From: Lantana camara
Lineage: Eukaryota > Streptophyta > Magnoliopsida > Lamiales > Verbenaceae
Assembly: GCA_037501455.1 (NCBI GenBank)
Contig: CM074856.1
Location: 20,295,001 to 20,359,000, forward strand
Direction: 5' to 3'
DNA length: 64,000 bases
Each line of letters starts with the position of its first letter. Position 1 is the stretch's first letter. This document shows, in pieces, positions 33,101 through 44,280 of the stretch. Under the pieces are notes generated by a model. That model was given only the letters and a program-made list of their open reading frames with translations. It made no database searches and was not told the origin of the DNA. Made by a program: the position numbers and the translations under genes.

Positions 33101-34266
33101 TTTTTGACGAAATAAAGAAGAAATTTAAGAGTGAGAAAAAATTAGATAAACAAGATTTGAGAGAGAAAAAATTGATTTAAGAGAGAGAAAAAAATTAATT
33201 AAAAAAAAAAAAAAAATGAATGAACGTGTTCTAAAAAGATGGGATTTAAGTGAGAATAAATTTAGATGAACAAGATTTGAGAGAGAAAAAATTGATCTAA
33301 GAGAGAGAAAAAACTAATTAAATAAAAAAAAAACGAACGTGATTTAAGAGAGAAAAAATTTAGATGAACAAGATTTGAGAGAGAGAAAATTGATTTAAGA
33401 GAGAGAAAAAAATTAATTAAAAAAGAATAAAAAAATAAACGAACATGTTCTAAAAAGACAAAATTTAAGAGAGGAAAAATTTAGATGAACAAGATTTGAG
33501 AGAGAGAAAATTGATTTAAGAGAGAGAAAAAAATTAATTAAAAATAAAAAAAATAAACGAACGGGTTGTAAAAAGACGGAATTTAAGAGAGAAAAAATTT
33601 AGATGAATATGATTTCAAAAGTATGCAATTGAAATGATTAAAAAATAATTATATATTTTAAATGAAATAAGATACACAAAATTATCAAATGTTGTATAAA
33701 TAATTTAATATCTGTTTTCATACAAAAATTATTATATGAAAATATATAAATAATAAAATAAAAATTGATTATTAATTATTTTAGTATATTATGCACATAA
33801 GGTGGGTGTAAAAAAAATATTTTATTATTATTTTAAAATAAAACTATTAATTATTATTCTATTTTAACTTTATTTATCTACTTTTTTAACATATATGTGT
33901 ATGTGTAGTGTATTTGAAAAATGAAATAAAAAATATTTAAAAAATACAAAGAATAATAAAAAATATTTAAAATGGATGTCGTATTATTGCTTACATTTAC
34001 TCAAATTAAACAAAATAAATTTTTATGATAAAAAACTTACTAAATTTATTAAAAATGTCCATTAAAAATATATGTAATTTTTTTAAAATGAAATATTAAA
34101 GAGAAGTTGAGTGATTGCATATATATATATATAATTTAAAATTGCACAATCTTTAAAATTTATTAAAAAAATATTATAGTACAATCTAGTACAGACCGAC
34201 CTCATGTAAGGTCAGTACAGATTGAACTTTTGTTAGACATCCCCATTAAAGTAAGCTTTTCTTTTT

Positions 34267-34304
<38 letters not shown>

Positions 34305-37300
34305 GCATTTCATTTATAATGGATTTCTTATAAATATTACCCTTTCCGAAGTTTACTTTAGAATAATATGTTTTCTTGAATTTAAAATGATCTTATTGTT
34401 TAAATAAGAGTATAATAACTTATGATATTTTTAATCAAATTGGCTTGTCATTCAAATTGGTTGTTGTGGAGTAGATGGGTAATTAAACTTTCAAGGTTTG
34501 ATGTTGGATAACGTGCGGAATTTTTTTCTCTCACAAACCGCAGTTTTGTAGGCTGCAAAACCAAATTTTTTATTTTTCATATATATCCTCAATATTAAGA
34601 TTTATTTACATCTACCCACCACATGAGTTTTTAAATAACAGAACACTCTCATATTTAAATATATTAACATTGGACGTCTAAATGAATTTTAAAATTACAA
34701 ACGAGCCCCTCTTCATTGAAAAACTATGGCATTCATTTGATATCTAGAAAACTCATTTTTGGGGATCTTTTGTGTTTTAAAAACTCATTTAAATTAAAAT
34801 TTTGGATGATATTATCATAAATCCTAACGGAGAAAGCGTCATTTGTAACTTTAAAATTCATTTGGGTATCCCATGTTATTTAATCTAAATATAAAATTAT
34901 TTTGTTATTTAAAAAACTCATTTGGGGGTTAGATGTAAGTATGTAACTCACTCTCAATATTAATTTCTTAAAATGGTTGGAAAAAGGTTAGTAATGGAAG
35001 ACATAAAATATATAACGTTTCTACATCACAAATTTCACACCTTCCACTTTTCTATTCAAAAATCTCACATCTTCACATTTCCATACCACAAAAATCTAAC
35101 TTCTCCCACTTTTTTATTAGAAAGAAAATTGTCCTAACTTCCACTAATAATCAATAATAAAAAATCTTCTACTTATCATTTAAAATTAAAAAATAATTTT
35201 CGTACATCAGATATAAATTTAATATAATGTATTCCTTGGTTTTAATAGGACTTCTTACAAATGTTGTTTCTATCAACTATTATCTAAAAATAATTTGACT
35301 TGAGTATATTATGATGTCTTAGCTATATATTATATTTGAAAACTTTAGATTTTATTAATCAGTAAATATCTATAATCAAATTATTATTTGACTTTGATGT
35401 TCATATTTATAAGTTAAATAATTTAATTCTAATAAATTCATAATTAAAAATATTTAATAAATTCAAAGATTAATGCATGCACATTATATTTAATAGTTAG
35501 TTAAAAAAAATATCAAAAAAATGTTCAATATATCTAAAGTAATAAAATTTAACTAGAATATATCATTATATATATACCAATTAATTTTTATTGGAAATCA
35601 CAAAAACGGTGATTGATTCAAAGTTGTTATTAAGGGCTCTTTTTCCAGGACTATAGCTTTGAATCCCTCTAAACATTTTGGGGATGAATGTATTTAAAAC
35701 AAAAGAAATCCTTTTACCGAAAGTCTTCAAGGTACACAAAAAATAACAATATAAATCAAATTAACTTAATTTGTAACTTACCGATCAGCATTTTCGAGAC
35801 TTTTTTGTGACCAAAGTCCTTAAAATAAAAATTATTGTAATTAGAATAGAATGAAGACTTCTTTATAAATAAAAAAATAAAATCCCGAATTTCATTCATG
35901 ATGGTCCTTAAATAAAAGACCTTTCAGTGTACCCATAGTTATTTTACATTTATTATTCATTTTTAAACTTAAAACGAATACTATTTATATAACCAAGGCG
36001 GAATTGTTAAGCTAAGATTTTCGACTCATTTTTTTGGCGGAGTTGCGATCTGATGTGTTAAATGAAACACAAGCATTGGGTACCAATTTGGATATATATA
36101 TATATAATTTATGAAATATCATAATTATATTTAAATTACTACTTATTTATTTATTTTATTTTATTTAGCACTACTTTGGGGGCTTTGGTTAGGGTAACAC
36201 TCTGTGTGGTGTTTGCTAATCAAATTTATTAGTGCATTTTATATTCTTATATAAGTACCTGTAAATAATAAATAGTTAATAAATCATTATATTGCTTAAA
36301 TCAATCTTCAAAATGATTAGATTAAATATTTCATTCTTAATAAGCCAAACTAATTTTCATCTATGCATGCAGGGCTCTCTACAATTGATCAATCAAAGGC
36401 TTTAGAAGACATTGGCAGGGAAATGGTGAGGAAATGTGGGTGTCTACCATTGCCTATCTCTGTTATTGGAGGAATTTTACGTCAAGAAAAAACTCGGAGT
36501 GAGTGGGAAAAAGTGTGTAAAGATATTGATTCATATCTACAACGCGGGAAAGGTGTGGAAGAAAACAAAAATGTTAAACAAGTTCTGGATTTGAGTTATA
36601 ATATGTTGCCGTACAACTTGAAGTCGTGTTTTCTATATTTGGGATGTTTTCCTGAGGATGAATATATTTATAAAGAAGATTTGTATTTATTATGGATGGG
36701 TGAAGGAATGGTTTCATCCGAAGATAAAGGAAGAAGAGAGAGTTTGAGAGATGTAGCAGAACGCTATTTGTTGGAGTTAGCAAACAGGTGTATGGTTCAA
36801 GTTGAAATTGATGAATGGTCTGTATATAATAAGTTTGAATTATGCCGTCTTCATGATCTAATGAGAGATCTTTGTTTGTCGAAGGGAAAGCAAGAAGGAT
36901 TTTTTGAGATTCTGGATGCAGATCATATGGGAAGAGAAGATGCTTCGTCAGTTAGTAGGTTGGTTATTTCCCCAAATATTAAAGCAGAAGATTGTCAGCT
37001 TCATCAATATCAAAAATTAAGGTCACTTTTGCTTTTGAGTAAAGCCTGGAATTTTAGGGAGGTTAATTTGGTCTCTAGTAATTTTGGGATGTTCAAATCT
37101 CTCAAAATCTTAATATTTGAAAATTGCGAATTCCAAACCAGACAATTGCCCAAAGGAATTGAAAATTTGATCCTGCTAAAGCATTTGGGTATAGAAGGTA
37201 GTCGTGTGGATGAGTTGCCAACATCAGTATGTAAGCTACCATGTTTACAGTCTCTAAATCTGAGAACAAGGGATAGCATTATATTACCTAATCTCATATG

Positions 37301-39339
37301 TAAGTTGAAGCGTTTGAAGTATTTAGCGTTACCTGAGGATAGGAGTGTCTTAGGAGGCGGAAATTTGAAACTTGACGGCTTGAACGAGTTAGAGACACTG
37401 TTGAATTTCAATAGTGGGTTGGATGATGCTGCGGATCTGATTAAACTGCCGAAGCTTCGTGTATTTGTTGGGTTTATTTGTGATGAAACCAATTTGGTTA
37501 TGATTATAGATAGGGATGGCAATTGGGCCGGGTCCGCCGGGTCTGGACCCGGACCCGCCCCGCTAGACCCGCTCCAGACCCGCCCCATCGGGTCCCGGGT
37601 CGGGTCTGGACCCGGAAAAATGGACCCGTGAGAAACGGGTCCTTAACGGGTCTGGACCCGGACCCGGCCCAGACCCGGACCTTAAATTAAAAAAAAAAAA
37701 AAAAAAAAGAAAAAATCCAAAAATTAATTATTTTTAATGACATAATTACATAAAATTATTATAGTTAATTATTATGCGAAAATTCTTTTAAATCAATATT
37801 TTACTATATTGTACTTTGTTAGATATTTATATAAAATACTGTATTTAATATTTTTTAAATTATATATTTCAAAAGTAATTTACGCTATTACATATTTATT
37901 TAAATATTCATGGGGATACATTATACCTTATCACTCAACCCAAGTTGTCTCCCAACCCTAATTTCCCTTAAGCAGTATAATTATATTTAGCTAACGAATA
38001 GGAGATCTTCGATTACCATCTATTAATTATTCAAAGATTTCCAATTCTAGTACAAAACGATTAATTTAGGTTTAGTGGAGTTGACTTAGTTAATAATTAA
38101 TTAACCAAAACTAAAGAAAAGACTTATTTGTGTAAAGATTTTTTGAATTAATTGTTTGTGTTAGTGATTTAAACTACCATGTTTTGGATATTTATATGGT
38201 TGGTTGGATATATATTTATATGTTTGAACGGTTCCAAAGTGCACGCTTTTAAATGTTGTTTTTATGTAACTATTTCTAAGAAGAAAATCAATTTGGCTAA
38301 TTGCCTAGAAATCAAACTATCATTATCATCGTCTTCCAACAGATTTCATGGTTTTATGTTGAATCACCAAACATTTTTAAATTTATAATTAATACAAATT
38401 TAATGACTGAAAATTTTAAATCAACAGTTATAGAATACATGCAAGGGGATGGTAGCGGGGATGCACGTTTTAACACTGTCTACTTTACTGTTTTTATTTC
38501 ACATTGGTCCCTCAGTGTGATGCCCTTGAAAGTATGGTCCAACGACGGAAAAATACGTAAAACTATACTGCTTAGATTTGCGTAGGCTCTGATTGAAGAA
38601 TTATTGTAATGCACAATAATAGATAATTGAATGAAGAACTTTCATCTTAATATAAAATATTTAATAAAGAATTTTTTTTTTTTGAAATATTTAAATTTTT
38701 AAAACTATACCTACATATAATTTATAATTTATAGACCACATCCTAAATCACCAGGATCAATTTCGGGAGACGGGTTTTATCATAAACAAGATGACGAATT
38801 CACAAATAGATGGAGGCCCAACTCTTCTTAAGAAGATACTCATGTGTCACTCACTCTTTTGCTTGAAACTCCATTGTCGTTTCGACAAATTGCCATCCTA
38901 TGGACACCATCTCGGCGAGAATCTGTTTCACTTTGATTGTGAGGATTGTTATGTATTGGAAGACCCAATGGAAATGCTAATGAAGCTTCCAGTGTTGAAG
39001 AGGCTTGGTTTACGCGAAAATTCATTTATTGGGAGAGAGATGGTTTGTCGGGCAAACGGGTTTCCTCAGCTCAAGTATCTGACATTAAAGGGTTTGCCCA
39101 ATTTAGTGGAATGGAGAGTGGAGGAAAATGCAATGCCAATGCTCTCTGAGCTAACTATTATGAATTGCGAAAAATTGGAGATGATTCCGGAAGGGTTGAA
39201 ATCCATCACCACTCTCAAACTACTGTATATTGCAGACATGCCTGAAGAATTCATAAACAGGGCTTTAAGAGTGGTGGATGGTCGAGAAGGACAAGATTAT
39301 CACAAAATCAAGCATATACCAAATGTTCTTATAGAGTGA
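22763..39339 (+). CDS. CC-NB-ARC-LRR disease resistance gene with a 12.6-kb intron and a disrupted LRR
   Basis: Exon 1 (22763-23804) and exon 2 (from 36373) join in phase 1 and keep one frame across NB-ARC. The style is that of coiled-coil NLRs of the RPP13/At1g50180-like group, intracellular receptors that bind ATP and trigger defence on sensing pathogen effectors. All main NB-ARC motifs are present. The LRR is open to 37510, where foreign DNA begins. The frame then runs into that DNA and stops at 37629-37631, giving about 765 residues. The missing LRR end is found at 38791-39339. It may be a pseudogene or a gene for a truncated NLR. Confidence 0.85.
24434..24505 (+). repeat. Intron inverted repeat, left copy
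   Basis: The segment around TTGTACTGACCTTATGTTAGG recurs in reverse complement at 34186-34250. About 60 bases align with several differences. These may be two copies of one MITE family or the ends of a larger insertion. Confidence 0.55.
25255..25945 (+). repeat. Diverged direct repeat in the intron
   Basis: About 105 bases at 25258-25360 (containing TTATTATTTGAGAGATATAAT) recur at 25837-25940 with many substitutions. No terminal structure is seen. Confidence 0.55.
27054..27100. repeat. (TA)n microsatellite in the intron
   Basis: A run of about 23 TA units. Confidence 0.9.
27706..29671 (+). mobile_element. Solo LTR of 1,966 bp, TSD CACCC
   Basis: It begins TGTTAGAGTAGTGCCC and ends GAATTCCAACA, flanked by perfect CACCC duplications (27701-27705 and 29672-29676). 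It holds no coding domain, only LTR-type DNA with a TATA-like TATTTAAG near 29247. The start resembles long copia LTRs of plants. It is nested in the larger solo LTR. Confidence 0.85.
30736..31032. repeat. Eight copies of a GGGAACGGCCGTTCCC palindrome
   Basis: Copies start at 30736, 30757, 30801, 30833, 30909, 30941, 30985 and 31017. Two (30801 and 30941) are perfect 16-base palindromes; the others differ by one to a few bases. They are GC-rich in otherwise AT-rich DNA and lie in the outer solo LTR. Confidence 0.88.
33110..33615 (+). repeat. Tandem repeat of about 100-120 bp in the intron
   Basis: At least four units, each with GAGAGAAAAAATTGATTTAAG followed by AATTAATTAAAA and TTTAGATGAACAAGATT. 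They begin near 33160, 33278, 33377 and 33498. Confidence 0.8.
34186..34250 (-). repeat. Intron inverted repeat, right copy
   Basis: Reverse-complement partner of 24434-24505. A long poly(T) run follows at about 34264-34303. Confidence 0.55.
36373..37510 (+). CDS. NLR exon 2: end of NB-ARC and LRR
   Basis: The first bases complete the split codon. GLPL is present as CGCLPLPISVIGG, slightly off the usual form. It is followed by RNBS-D (CFLYLGCFPED), the winged-helix segment and an MHD-type motif LHDLMRDLCLS, the element that keeps NLRs off at rest. Leucine-rich repeats start near 37000 (LRSLLLLSK, LKILIFENCEF, LKHLGIEGSRV). The native sequence ends at about ICDETNLVMIID, where the insertion begins. 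Confidence 0.9.
37511..38790. mobile_element. Foreign DNA splitting the LRR; left end hAT-like
   Basis: The left edge TAGGGATGGCAATTGGGCC is followed by a palindromic array of GGGTCTGGACCCG-type motifs and a poly(A) run at about 37690-37710. The rest is AT-rich with no gene. A matching right terminus was not found, so it is either a truncated element or several events. It provides the stop codon at 37629-37631 for the upstream frame. Confidence 0.55.
38791..39339 (+). pseudogene. Severed C-terminal LRR of the NLR
   Basis: 182 codons of LRR (LLKKILMCHSLFCLKL, LPVLKRLGLRENSF, FPQLKYLTLKGLPNLVEW, LEMIPEGLKSITTLKLL) ending in DYHKIKHIPNVLIE, the normal tail of this NLR group. The family part starts around IDGGPTLLKK; the first codons may be foreign. 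It lies downstream of the insertion and has no start or promoter of its own. Splicing out 37511-38790 could in principle rejoin it, but no convincing in-phase site pair was seen. Confidence 0.85.
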
Positions 39340-40445
39340 CTCGCATGTTGCTTCTCTAAGGTAACTATAAACTTTCTGCTAAAAACCAATTATGAATCTA
39401 GCAATACTCTTCCATTTTTATCTTTTTTTTTTTTCTCTCTCTCTAATTTCAAATCTTCTTAGCCATTGATATTTCCCTCTTCATCGTTTCTTTACTAGGA
39501 CCAGTTATGAACGTGTACTTTGATACCCCACCGATTTATATATATATATATATATATAATTTTATTTTTTTGTGAAAACCACAACTGATCTAATCTATTA
39601 TATGTTATTTGTACTTTAATACCCCACTTATCTAATCTATTATATCATTATATGTTATATTGAAAGTTTAGGTGGCATGTATGTTTATTTCCAAAATGGA
39701 ATTGACACTCTTGCCTTATTAATATTAAAAGATAATTAATAGTATTCGAAATTAATTTTAAATAAAATTCAAGAAATTTAAATTTTAAGTTAAATTAGAC
39801 TTTTTGTGTTGTAACATGAAATTTGACATCAATTGAAAAGAATATCCTTCAATTACACTTGAGTTCATTGAATTATTGATAGATGGAACTTATATGGTGT
39901 ATTTTCCTGATGCGGCACTGAACATCGCATTCATGAACTTTGTGTTTTGCTTGATTTTAAGAATTTTTGTCAAATTTCTTTTCTTTTCAATTGTAAACAC
40001 CAAGGAGGAGTACAATTGCAGCTCTAATTTTACAAATTTTCCAATGAATTAATATGCTTAATACGTAAGTACGGGATTTGCATTTGATCATCTTCATATT
40101 CTTGTTCTTCGCAACAGATTCAATCCAACATACGCGACTTGTACAATCACTCACGGATTGAACCCTCATTTCAATTTTGTATTTCGTCTCTTATTTCACT
40201 TACCCATATACGCGATTCGTATGGGTGGTCATCAGGTGAGATTATAAACTATAATCGTTTGATTTTTTTTTAACATATCACAAATGTTTCTCTCTCATAA
40301 TCTAACTATTGAAACAAATGCAGTTGGCTTATATGAGTGAATGAGACTAGAGGTGAAATACATAATTGTAGTAGGAAATCTGATACGGGCTCGCTAAAGC
40401 TATGTATACTATTATTACTATTGTTATTATTCTATTTATTTAATT
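39340..40445. other. NLR 3' flank
   Basis: AT-rich DNA without a gene. It contains a C/T-rich run at 39421-39445 and a (TA)n tract at about 39538-39558. Confidence 0.6.
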
Positions 40446-40528
40446 ATTGTAGAATGATGAAACGAATATTCCGGTGTTGGTTCATTCATCTGTACAACAC
40501 CGGAATATTCATTTCATCATTCTACAAT
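40446..40528. ncRNA. MIRNA-like hairpin, 34-nt arms with one mismatch
   Basis: Left arm 40446-40479 pairs with 40495-40528: 33 of 34 positions are Watson-Crick and the exception is C40463 against A40511. The loop is 15 nt. The arms contain GAATATTCCGGTGTTG and CAACACCGGAATATTC. Such near-perfect pairing fits a young MIRNA or siRNA hairpin or a small foldback element. No target duplication was seen at its edges. Transcription is unproven. Confidence 0.5.
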
Positions 40529-41671
40529 CTGATGATATCGTCATTAAATGGTGTCAAATTTATTTCTTCATTAAATGTTAATAAGCTGGTGATCCATACA
40601 GGTTGTGAATTGTGATAGATGTTTGAAAGGGTCATTTGTAGCAATTCACTAGATTGAAAGGTAAACAATCAAGTGATCATAAACCGTGGCTATTGAAATA
40701 CTACATATATAGAACATATACATCAAGATAGTTAATAAGCTATGTACCAATAGTTTACTTTGGTTATATTTGAATATATTAGTTAGTTGGCGTAATTTTA
40801 AATAGTGCTTAGTTCATTTTATACTAGCCTGTAACCCCATAGCTATAAATGGGGTCGATCATATATTTTAACAAGTTTAAAATATTATTGCAATTTGCAA
40901 TATTACTCATTCTCATCAAGTAAAGTAAACACTATGCTCCATAACATTTATATGTTACATAACACAATAATTCCTTAATATTTAGATATAGTTTTTCAAA
41001 TTAAAATATAAATACTTCATATTAAGAGAAATATTCTTCATTAATTTATTCAACTATCAATTGTTAAATAATACAATAGTTTCTCAAAATGCAGATATTA
41101 TTCCACCAATGTATAAGTAAATACTTCATATTAGCATAAAAGTTTTTCATTCAATAGCAAACTAATACGTATCACAATAGTTCTTTAAAATTTAAACAAA
41201 GTTCTACAAACTCAAATTTCAGTATTTCATATTAAGAAAATTAAAGGTAAAATAGATAATTTATATTAATAGGGAGCAAACTAAAAATTTATTTAAATCG
41301 GGGAGCGAAATAGAAATTTTTAATCAAACATGGAGTTTATTCAAAAACTCCAATTTTTTAATTTATTCTATTTACTATTGGGAGAAGAAAGATTTCTCGG
41401 TTCTAAAATTTCGGTCCATTAAACCATTGTTTAGAAACACGTTTCCATTAAAAAGTTCTGGTAAAAGGCCATTGAGAACGTTCAGAATTTTTTTTAATAA
41501 ACCCGTATTACAGAAGACAGTTTTATTAAAATTGAGAATTTTTTTTTTTGGATGAAACCGCATTCTTGAAACGCGGCAAACACAAAAATTGAAATATATT
41601 TCCAAAGCATGTGTACAAAAGCGGAAAATTCTAGCTCAAACCTAGCTTGGCCTGACCAAACCAATTAAAAA
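40529..41671. other. AT-rich intergenic DNA
   Basis: No gene, RNA gene or element ends were recognised. Confidence 0.6.
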
Positions 41672-41754
41672 GGCAAGTGTATTACACTTGCCATTTGATT
41701 GGTCACTCTCCCCAAACTTTCTACCAACCACACGGCAAGTGTAAAGCACTCGCC
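41672..41754. repeat. Pair of GGCAAGTG palindromes
   Basis: At 41672-41692 two 10-base arms (GGCAAGTGTA and TACACTTGCC) flank one base. At 41734-41754 GGCAAGTG faces CACTCGCC with one mismatch. Both lie in a GC-richer 200-bp patch, possibly a MITE remnant. Confidence 0.6.
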
Positions 41755-42176
41755 CCCTCGTTACACCGGTTTGACCGAGCCAGGCTCGGGCTAATTACCC
41801 GTACAAAAGCACACCAAAATTAGAAATTCCCGACTTCGTCTCTTTTGGGTAGCTGGTAGCGCTGCCAGTATCAACTCGCTAGTCTTTCTTTAGAGGTCTC
41901 AATATTTCAAAATTAGACAACTTCGATAATCATCTTAATTAAAATGATGATTATATCTGGACTTGTTTACCCGTTTTCTATACAAGATTTTCTTAATAAA
42001 TAAAATTTTAATTATCAGTTTTGTTTTAAATTTTTTTTTATTTTTTATCAAAAGTATATTATAATCTCCAAAGTCCAAATCCAGTCTCCAACTTCAAAAA
42101 AGGAAAAAGGAAACGAAACTTCCTAGAAATACAACACGCTTGAAATGGTTTATTCAGAACCGCAAAGATTTCTCTC

Positions 42177-42244
42177 ATATAAATTAAGGACTCATTAAAC
42201 ACAACACTCCCAAAAATCATCTTAATTAATTAGCCATAACTAAG
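42177..42244 (+). promoter_or_regulatory. Promoter and 5' UTR of the ERF gene
   Basis: CATATAAATT near 42177-42186 is TATA-like and lies about 60 bases before the ERF ATG at 42245. It is the only original ERF upstream sequence left, because the second ERF copy begins after an LTR. Confidence 0.5.
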
Positions 42245-43244
42245 ATGGAAGCACAGTGACGTGGGCCGATCCGGGACCGAAACGTAACCACATGTGGGCC
42301 ACTACCAGCTCGCCACGTGGAGTAAAGGACCGGTCCAAGGTGCCACGCAAGCCTCCCAATCGGTCACCTCAACGGCGGATCCTTCAAGAAGGTAAGTGCT
42401 GACCATTCAACCGAGTCGACTCGACTGCCCTCCGGAACAGTCGAAACATCCTCGACTATGCCCAGGGCAAGTCGGCGAATACTCGACCGTATAGTTTCTA
42501 GGTCGAATTGAGGTCGACCATTCCCGGGGCCCACTCCGCCGCTTCAAGCATTTAATGGGACCTGACAGACCGTACGGAGCAGTTGGAGCATTTAATGCAC
42601 CTGCAGGATACACTGTACAGGTAATCATTACTTCAATAGGTATAAATACCCCCTCCATAAATGTCATTCACACACAACTACCACATTAAAAGCGCGCAAG
42701 TTACTCGATAAGCTCTCAGCCACTCGACCCTGACTTGAGCGTCGGAGTGCCGACAAAGGGAACCACCCACCCTGCCCTCTGTCGGTCCGAAGCTCACGTT
42801 TGTTGCTTCTTCCAGGTCGACTCCATCTCGAGCTCTACCACATCAACAAGTTTCAAGTGGTCAAAGTCAACTACTACGGGACACGTCATCAACCCAAAAT
42901 TCGACACGATCACACAGAATTCCGGCGAATTTGATTTAGCTTTTCTTCTCTCCCTCGAAAACTATCTTCTAAATGACCTTGATTTTCCAGTAGATTTTCT
43001 CTGCAATCCGACCAGTACATTTAGCGGGCGACGACTATGGATATTCGCCGCAAATGGTTCACGAGGAGTTATCGTGTAAAAATAATGGTGATACAGGAGG
43101 GTCTGAAGTCGCCAGTTGAGTGGCGGCAGTACAGAGGCGTGCAGCGGAGGCTGTGGGGTAAGTTCACGGCGGAGACGAGGGTCGAGAATGTGGCTGGGGA
43201 CGTATGAGACGCCGGAGGAAGCGGCTTTGGCTTACAAACTTTAG
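42245..43244 (+). pseudogene. AP2/ERF transcription factor copy 1, interrupted by a solo LTR
   Basis: Four codons (ATG GAA GCA CAG) precede the LTR; the gene resumes after the target duplication with NSGEFDLAFLLSLENYLLND. Further on, in shifted frames, are the halves of the AP2 DNA-binding domain, YRGVQRRLWGKFTAE (from 43130) and WLGTYETPEEAALAY (43191-43238). Frame changes near 43021 and 43115 and a damaged middle of the domain disable it, and a TAG follows the domain early. ERF proteins bind GCC-box promoters in stress responses. The same lesions exist in copy 2, so the gene was dead before duplication. Confidence 0.85.
42257..42912 (+). mobile_element. Solo LTR of a Tat-type Ty3 element in the ERF gene
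   Basis: 656 bp from TGACGTGGGCC to GACACGATCA, flanked by CACAG on both sides (42252-42256 and 42913-42917). It has a TATA box (TATAAATACC at 42641-42650) and the TTGAGCGTCGGAGTG motif frequent in Tat LTRs. It is nearly identical to the LTR at 48953-49608 (four differences by hand count). Confidence 0.93.
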
Positions 43245-44270
43245 ACGAATGCAAATAGAATCAGCTTTAAATTAATGTGGATGCACATCAACTTTGATCC
43301 AACTTTGAATATACTTTAATATGGATATTGAATTTTCAACACACAAACGAACCAAAATTTTCATCGTAAAAGAAAAAGTCCAAATTTTTAGTTTTCCAAT
43401 TACTTGCCGGTTTAAACTTTAAACTTTAACCCAACATAAATGGATGTTTATATATATATGTAAATTTTGAAAATAATTTTCATGTATATTGTGTTTCCTA
43501 AATTATATCTCTGTCCCAAACAGATGGGATACATTCGAGAAACCAAAACAATAGGCAATATGCAAAAGTATAAGGGGGTAATTTTAGATATGATTCAATT
43601 TTACAATTGTCCTGTGTTTACAAAAAGTCTGAAAAGAGTAAACAATCAAATAACAAGTATAATACGCTTGCTAGTTGGTTAAGCTCGATAGATTTAGTCT
43701 AGAATTTTCTAAGATGACATAGAACATGTGAATTCAACAATAAAGTCGTGGGTAATCCGAGAAAAACTCCAAAAAGAGTATGAACACATTACACTAGAGA
43801 AATAAGACTCTCTGAATAAACACTAAAGTGTAAATCATGAAAGGGAGAATGGACACAGGTAGCGACACCTTCAACTGTTACAATTTTATATCTATTAGAA
43901 TTTTGTAGAGAGGAACATTACACTAAATGTTTTAACTTCAAGCTTAAGTCTCAGTTACTTAAATTGCAGCGGGTTCGATATTTATACTCAACCCTCCTCC
44001 TTTACTCGGGCTTGGGACCGGCTGTGTCATCTCATAACACCGGCGGAGTGACAGAAGTAATAACTACTAAAACTAACGTAAAATGGTACACATCTTTGCA
44101 ACAAGGCATAACTGCAGAAGAACACACAATAAATGAAGTCTACACTCACAGTAAAGCAGGGAAGCAAGAATGGACGCAAATACGGACACCTTCAACTGTG
44201 TTGGTCTAAACTCTGAAGTCTGAAATACAAATGACCAAAATAAGCCGTACGTGATAAGAGGAGGGCCAAG
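43245..44270 (+). repeat. ERF 3' flank, copy 1
   Basis: Non-coding DNA shared with 49941-50966 at a constant offset of 6,696 bases. It ends abruptly in Tat integrase sequence; the junction lies in or next to a shared CAATAAA. Confidence 0.85.
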
Positions 44271-44280
44271 CTGCAATAAA

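Larger units (their letters stand above)
23805..36372 (+). other. NLR intron, 12,568 bp
   Basis: The donor GT is at 23805 and the acceptor TGCATGCAG ends at 36372; exon phases agree. The interior is about 75-80% A+T by eye, with nested solo LTRs in its middle, tandem repeats, homopolymers and an inverted repeat pair. No exon-like coding sequence was found inside. Apart from the elements listed separately, 23805-27206 and 31863-36372 show nothing recognisable. Confidence 0.85.

Noticed and set aside
24434..34250. A single 9.8-kb transposon bounded by the inverted repeat pair.
   Set aside because: The ends do not align as clean termini and no target duplication was found; two separate repeats are simpler.
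42407..43079. ORFs of 86 and 114 codons, repeated at 49103-49775.
   Set aside because: The first is antisense LTR sequence; the second is an LTR tail fused by chance to the start of the ERF pseudogene.
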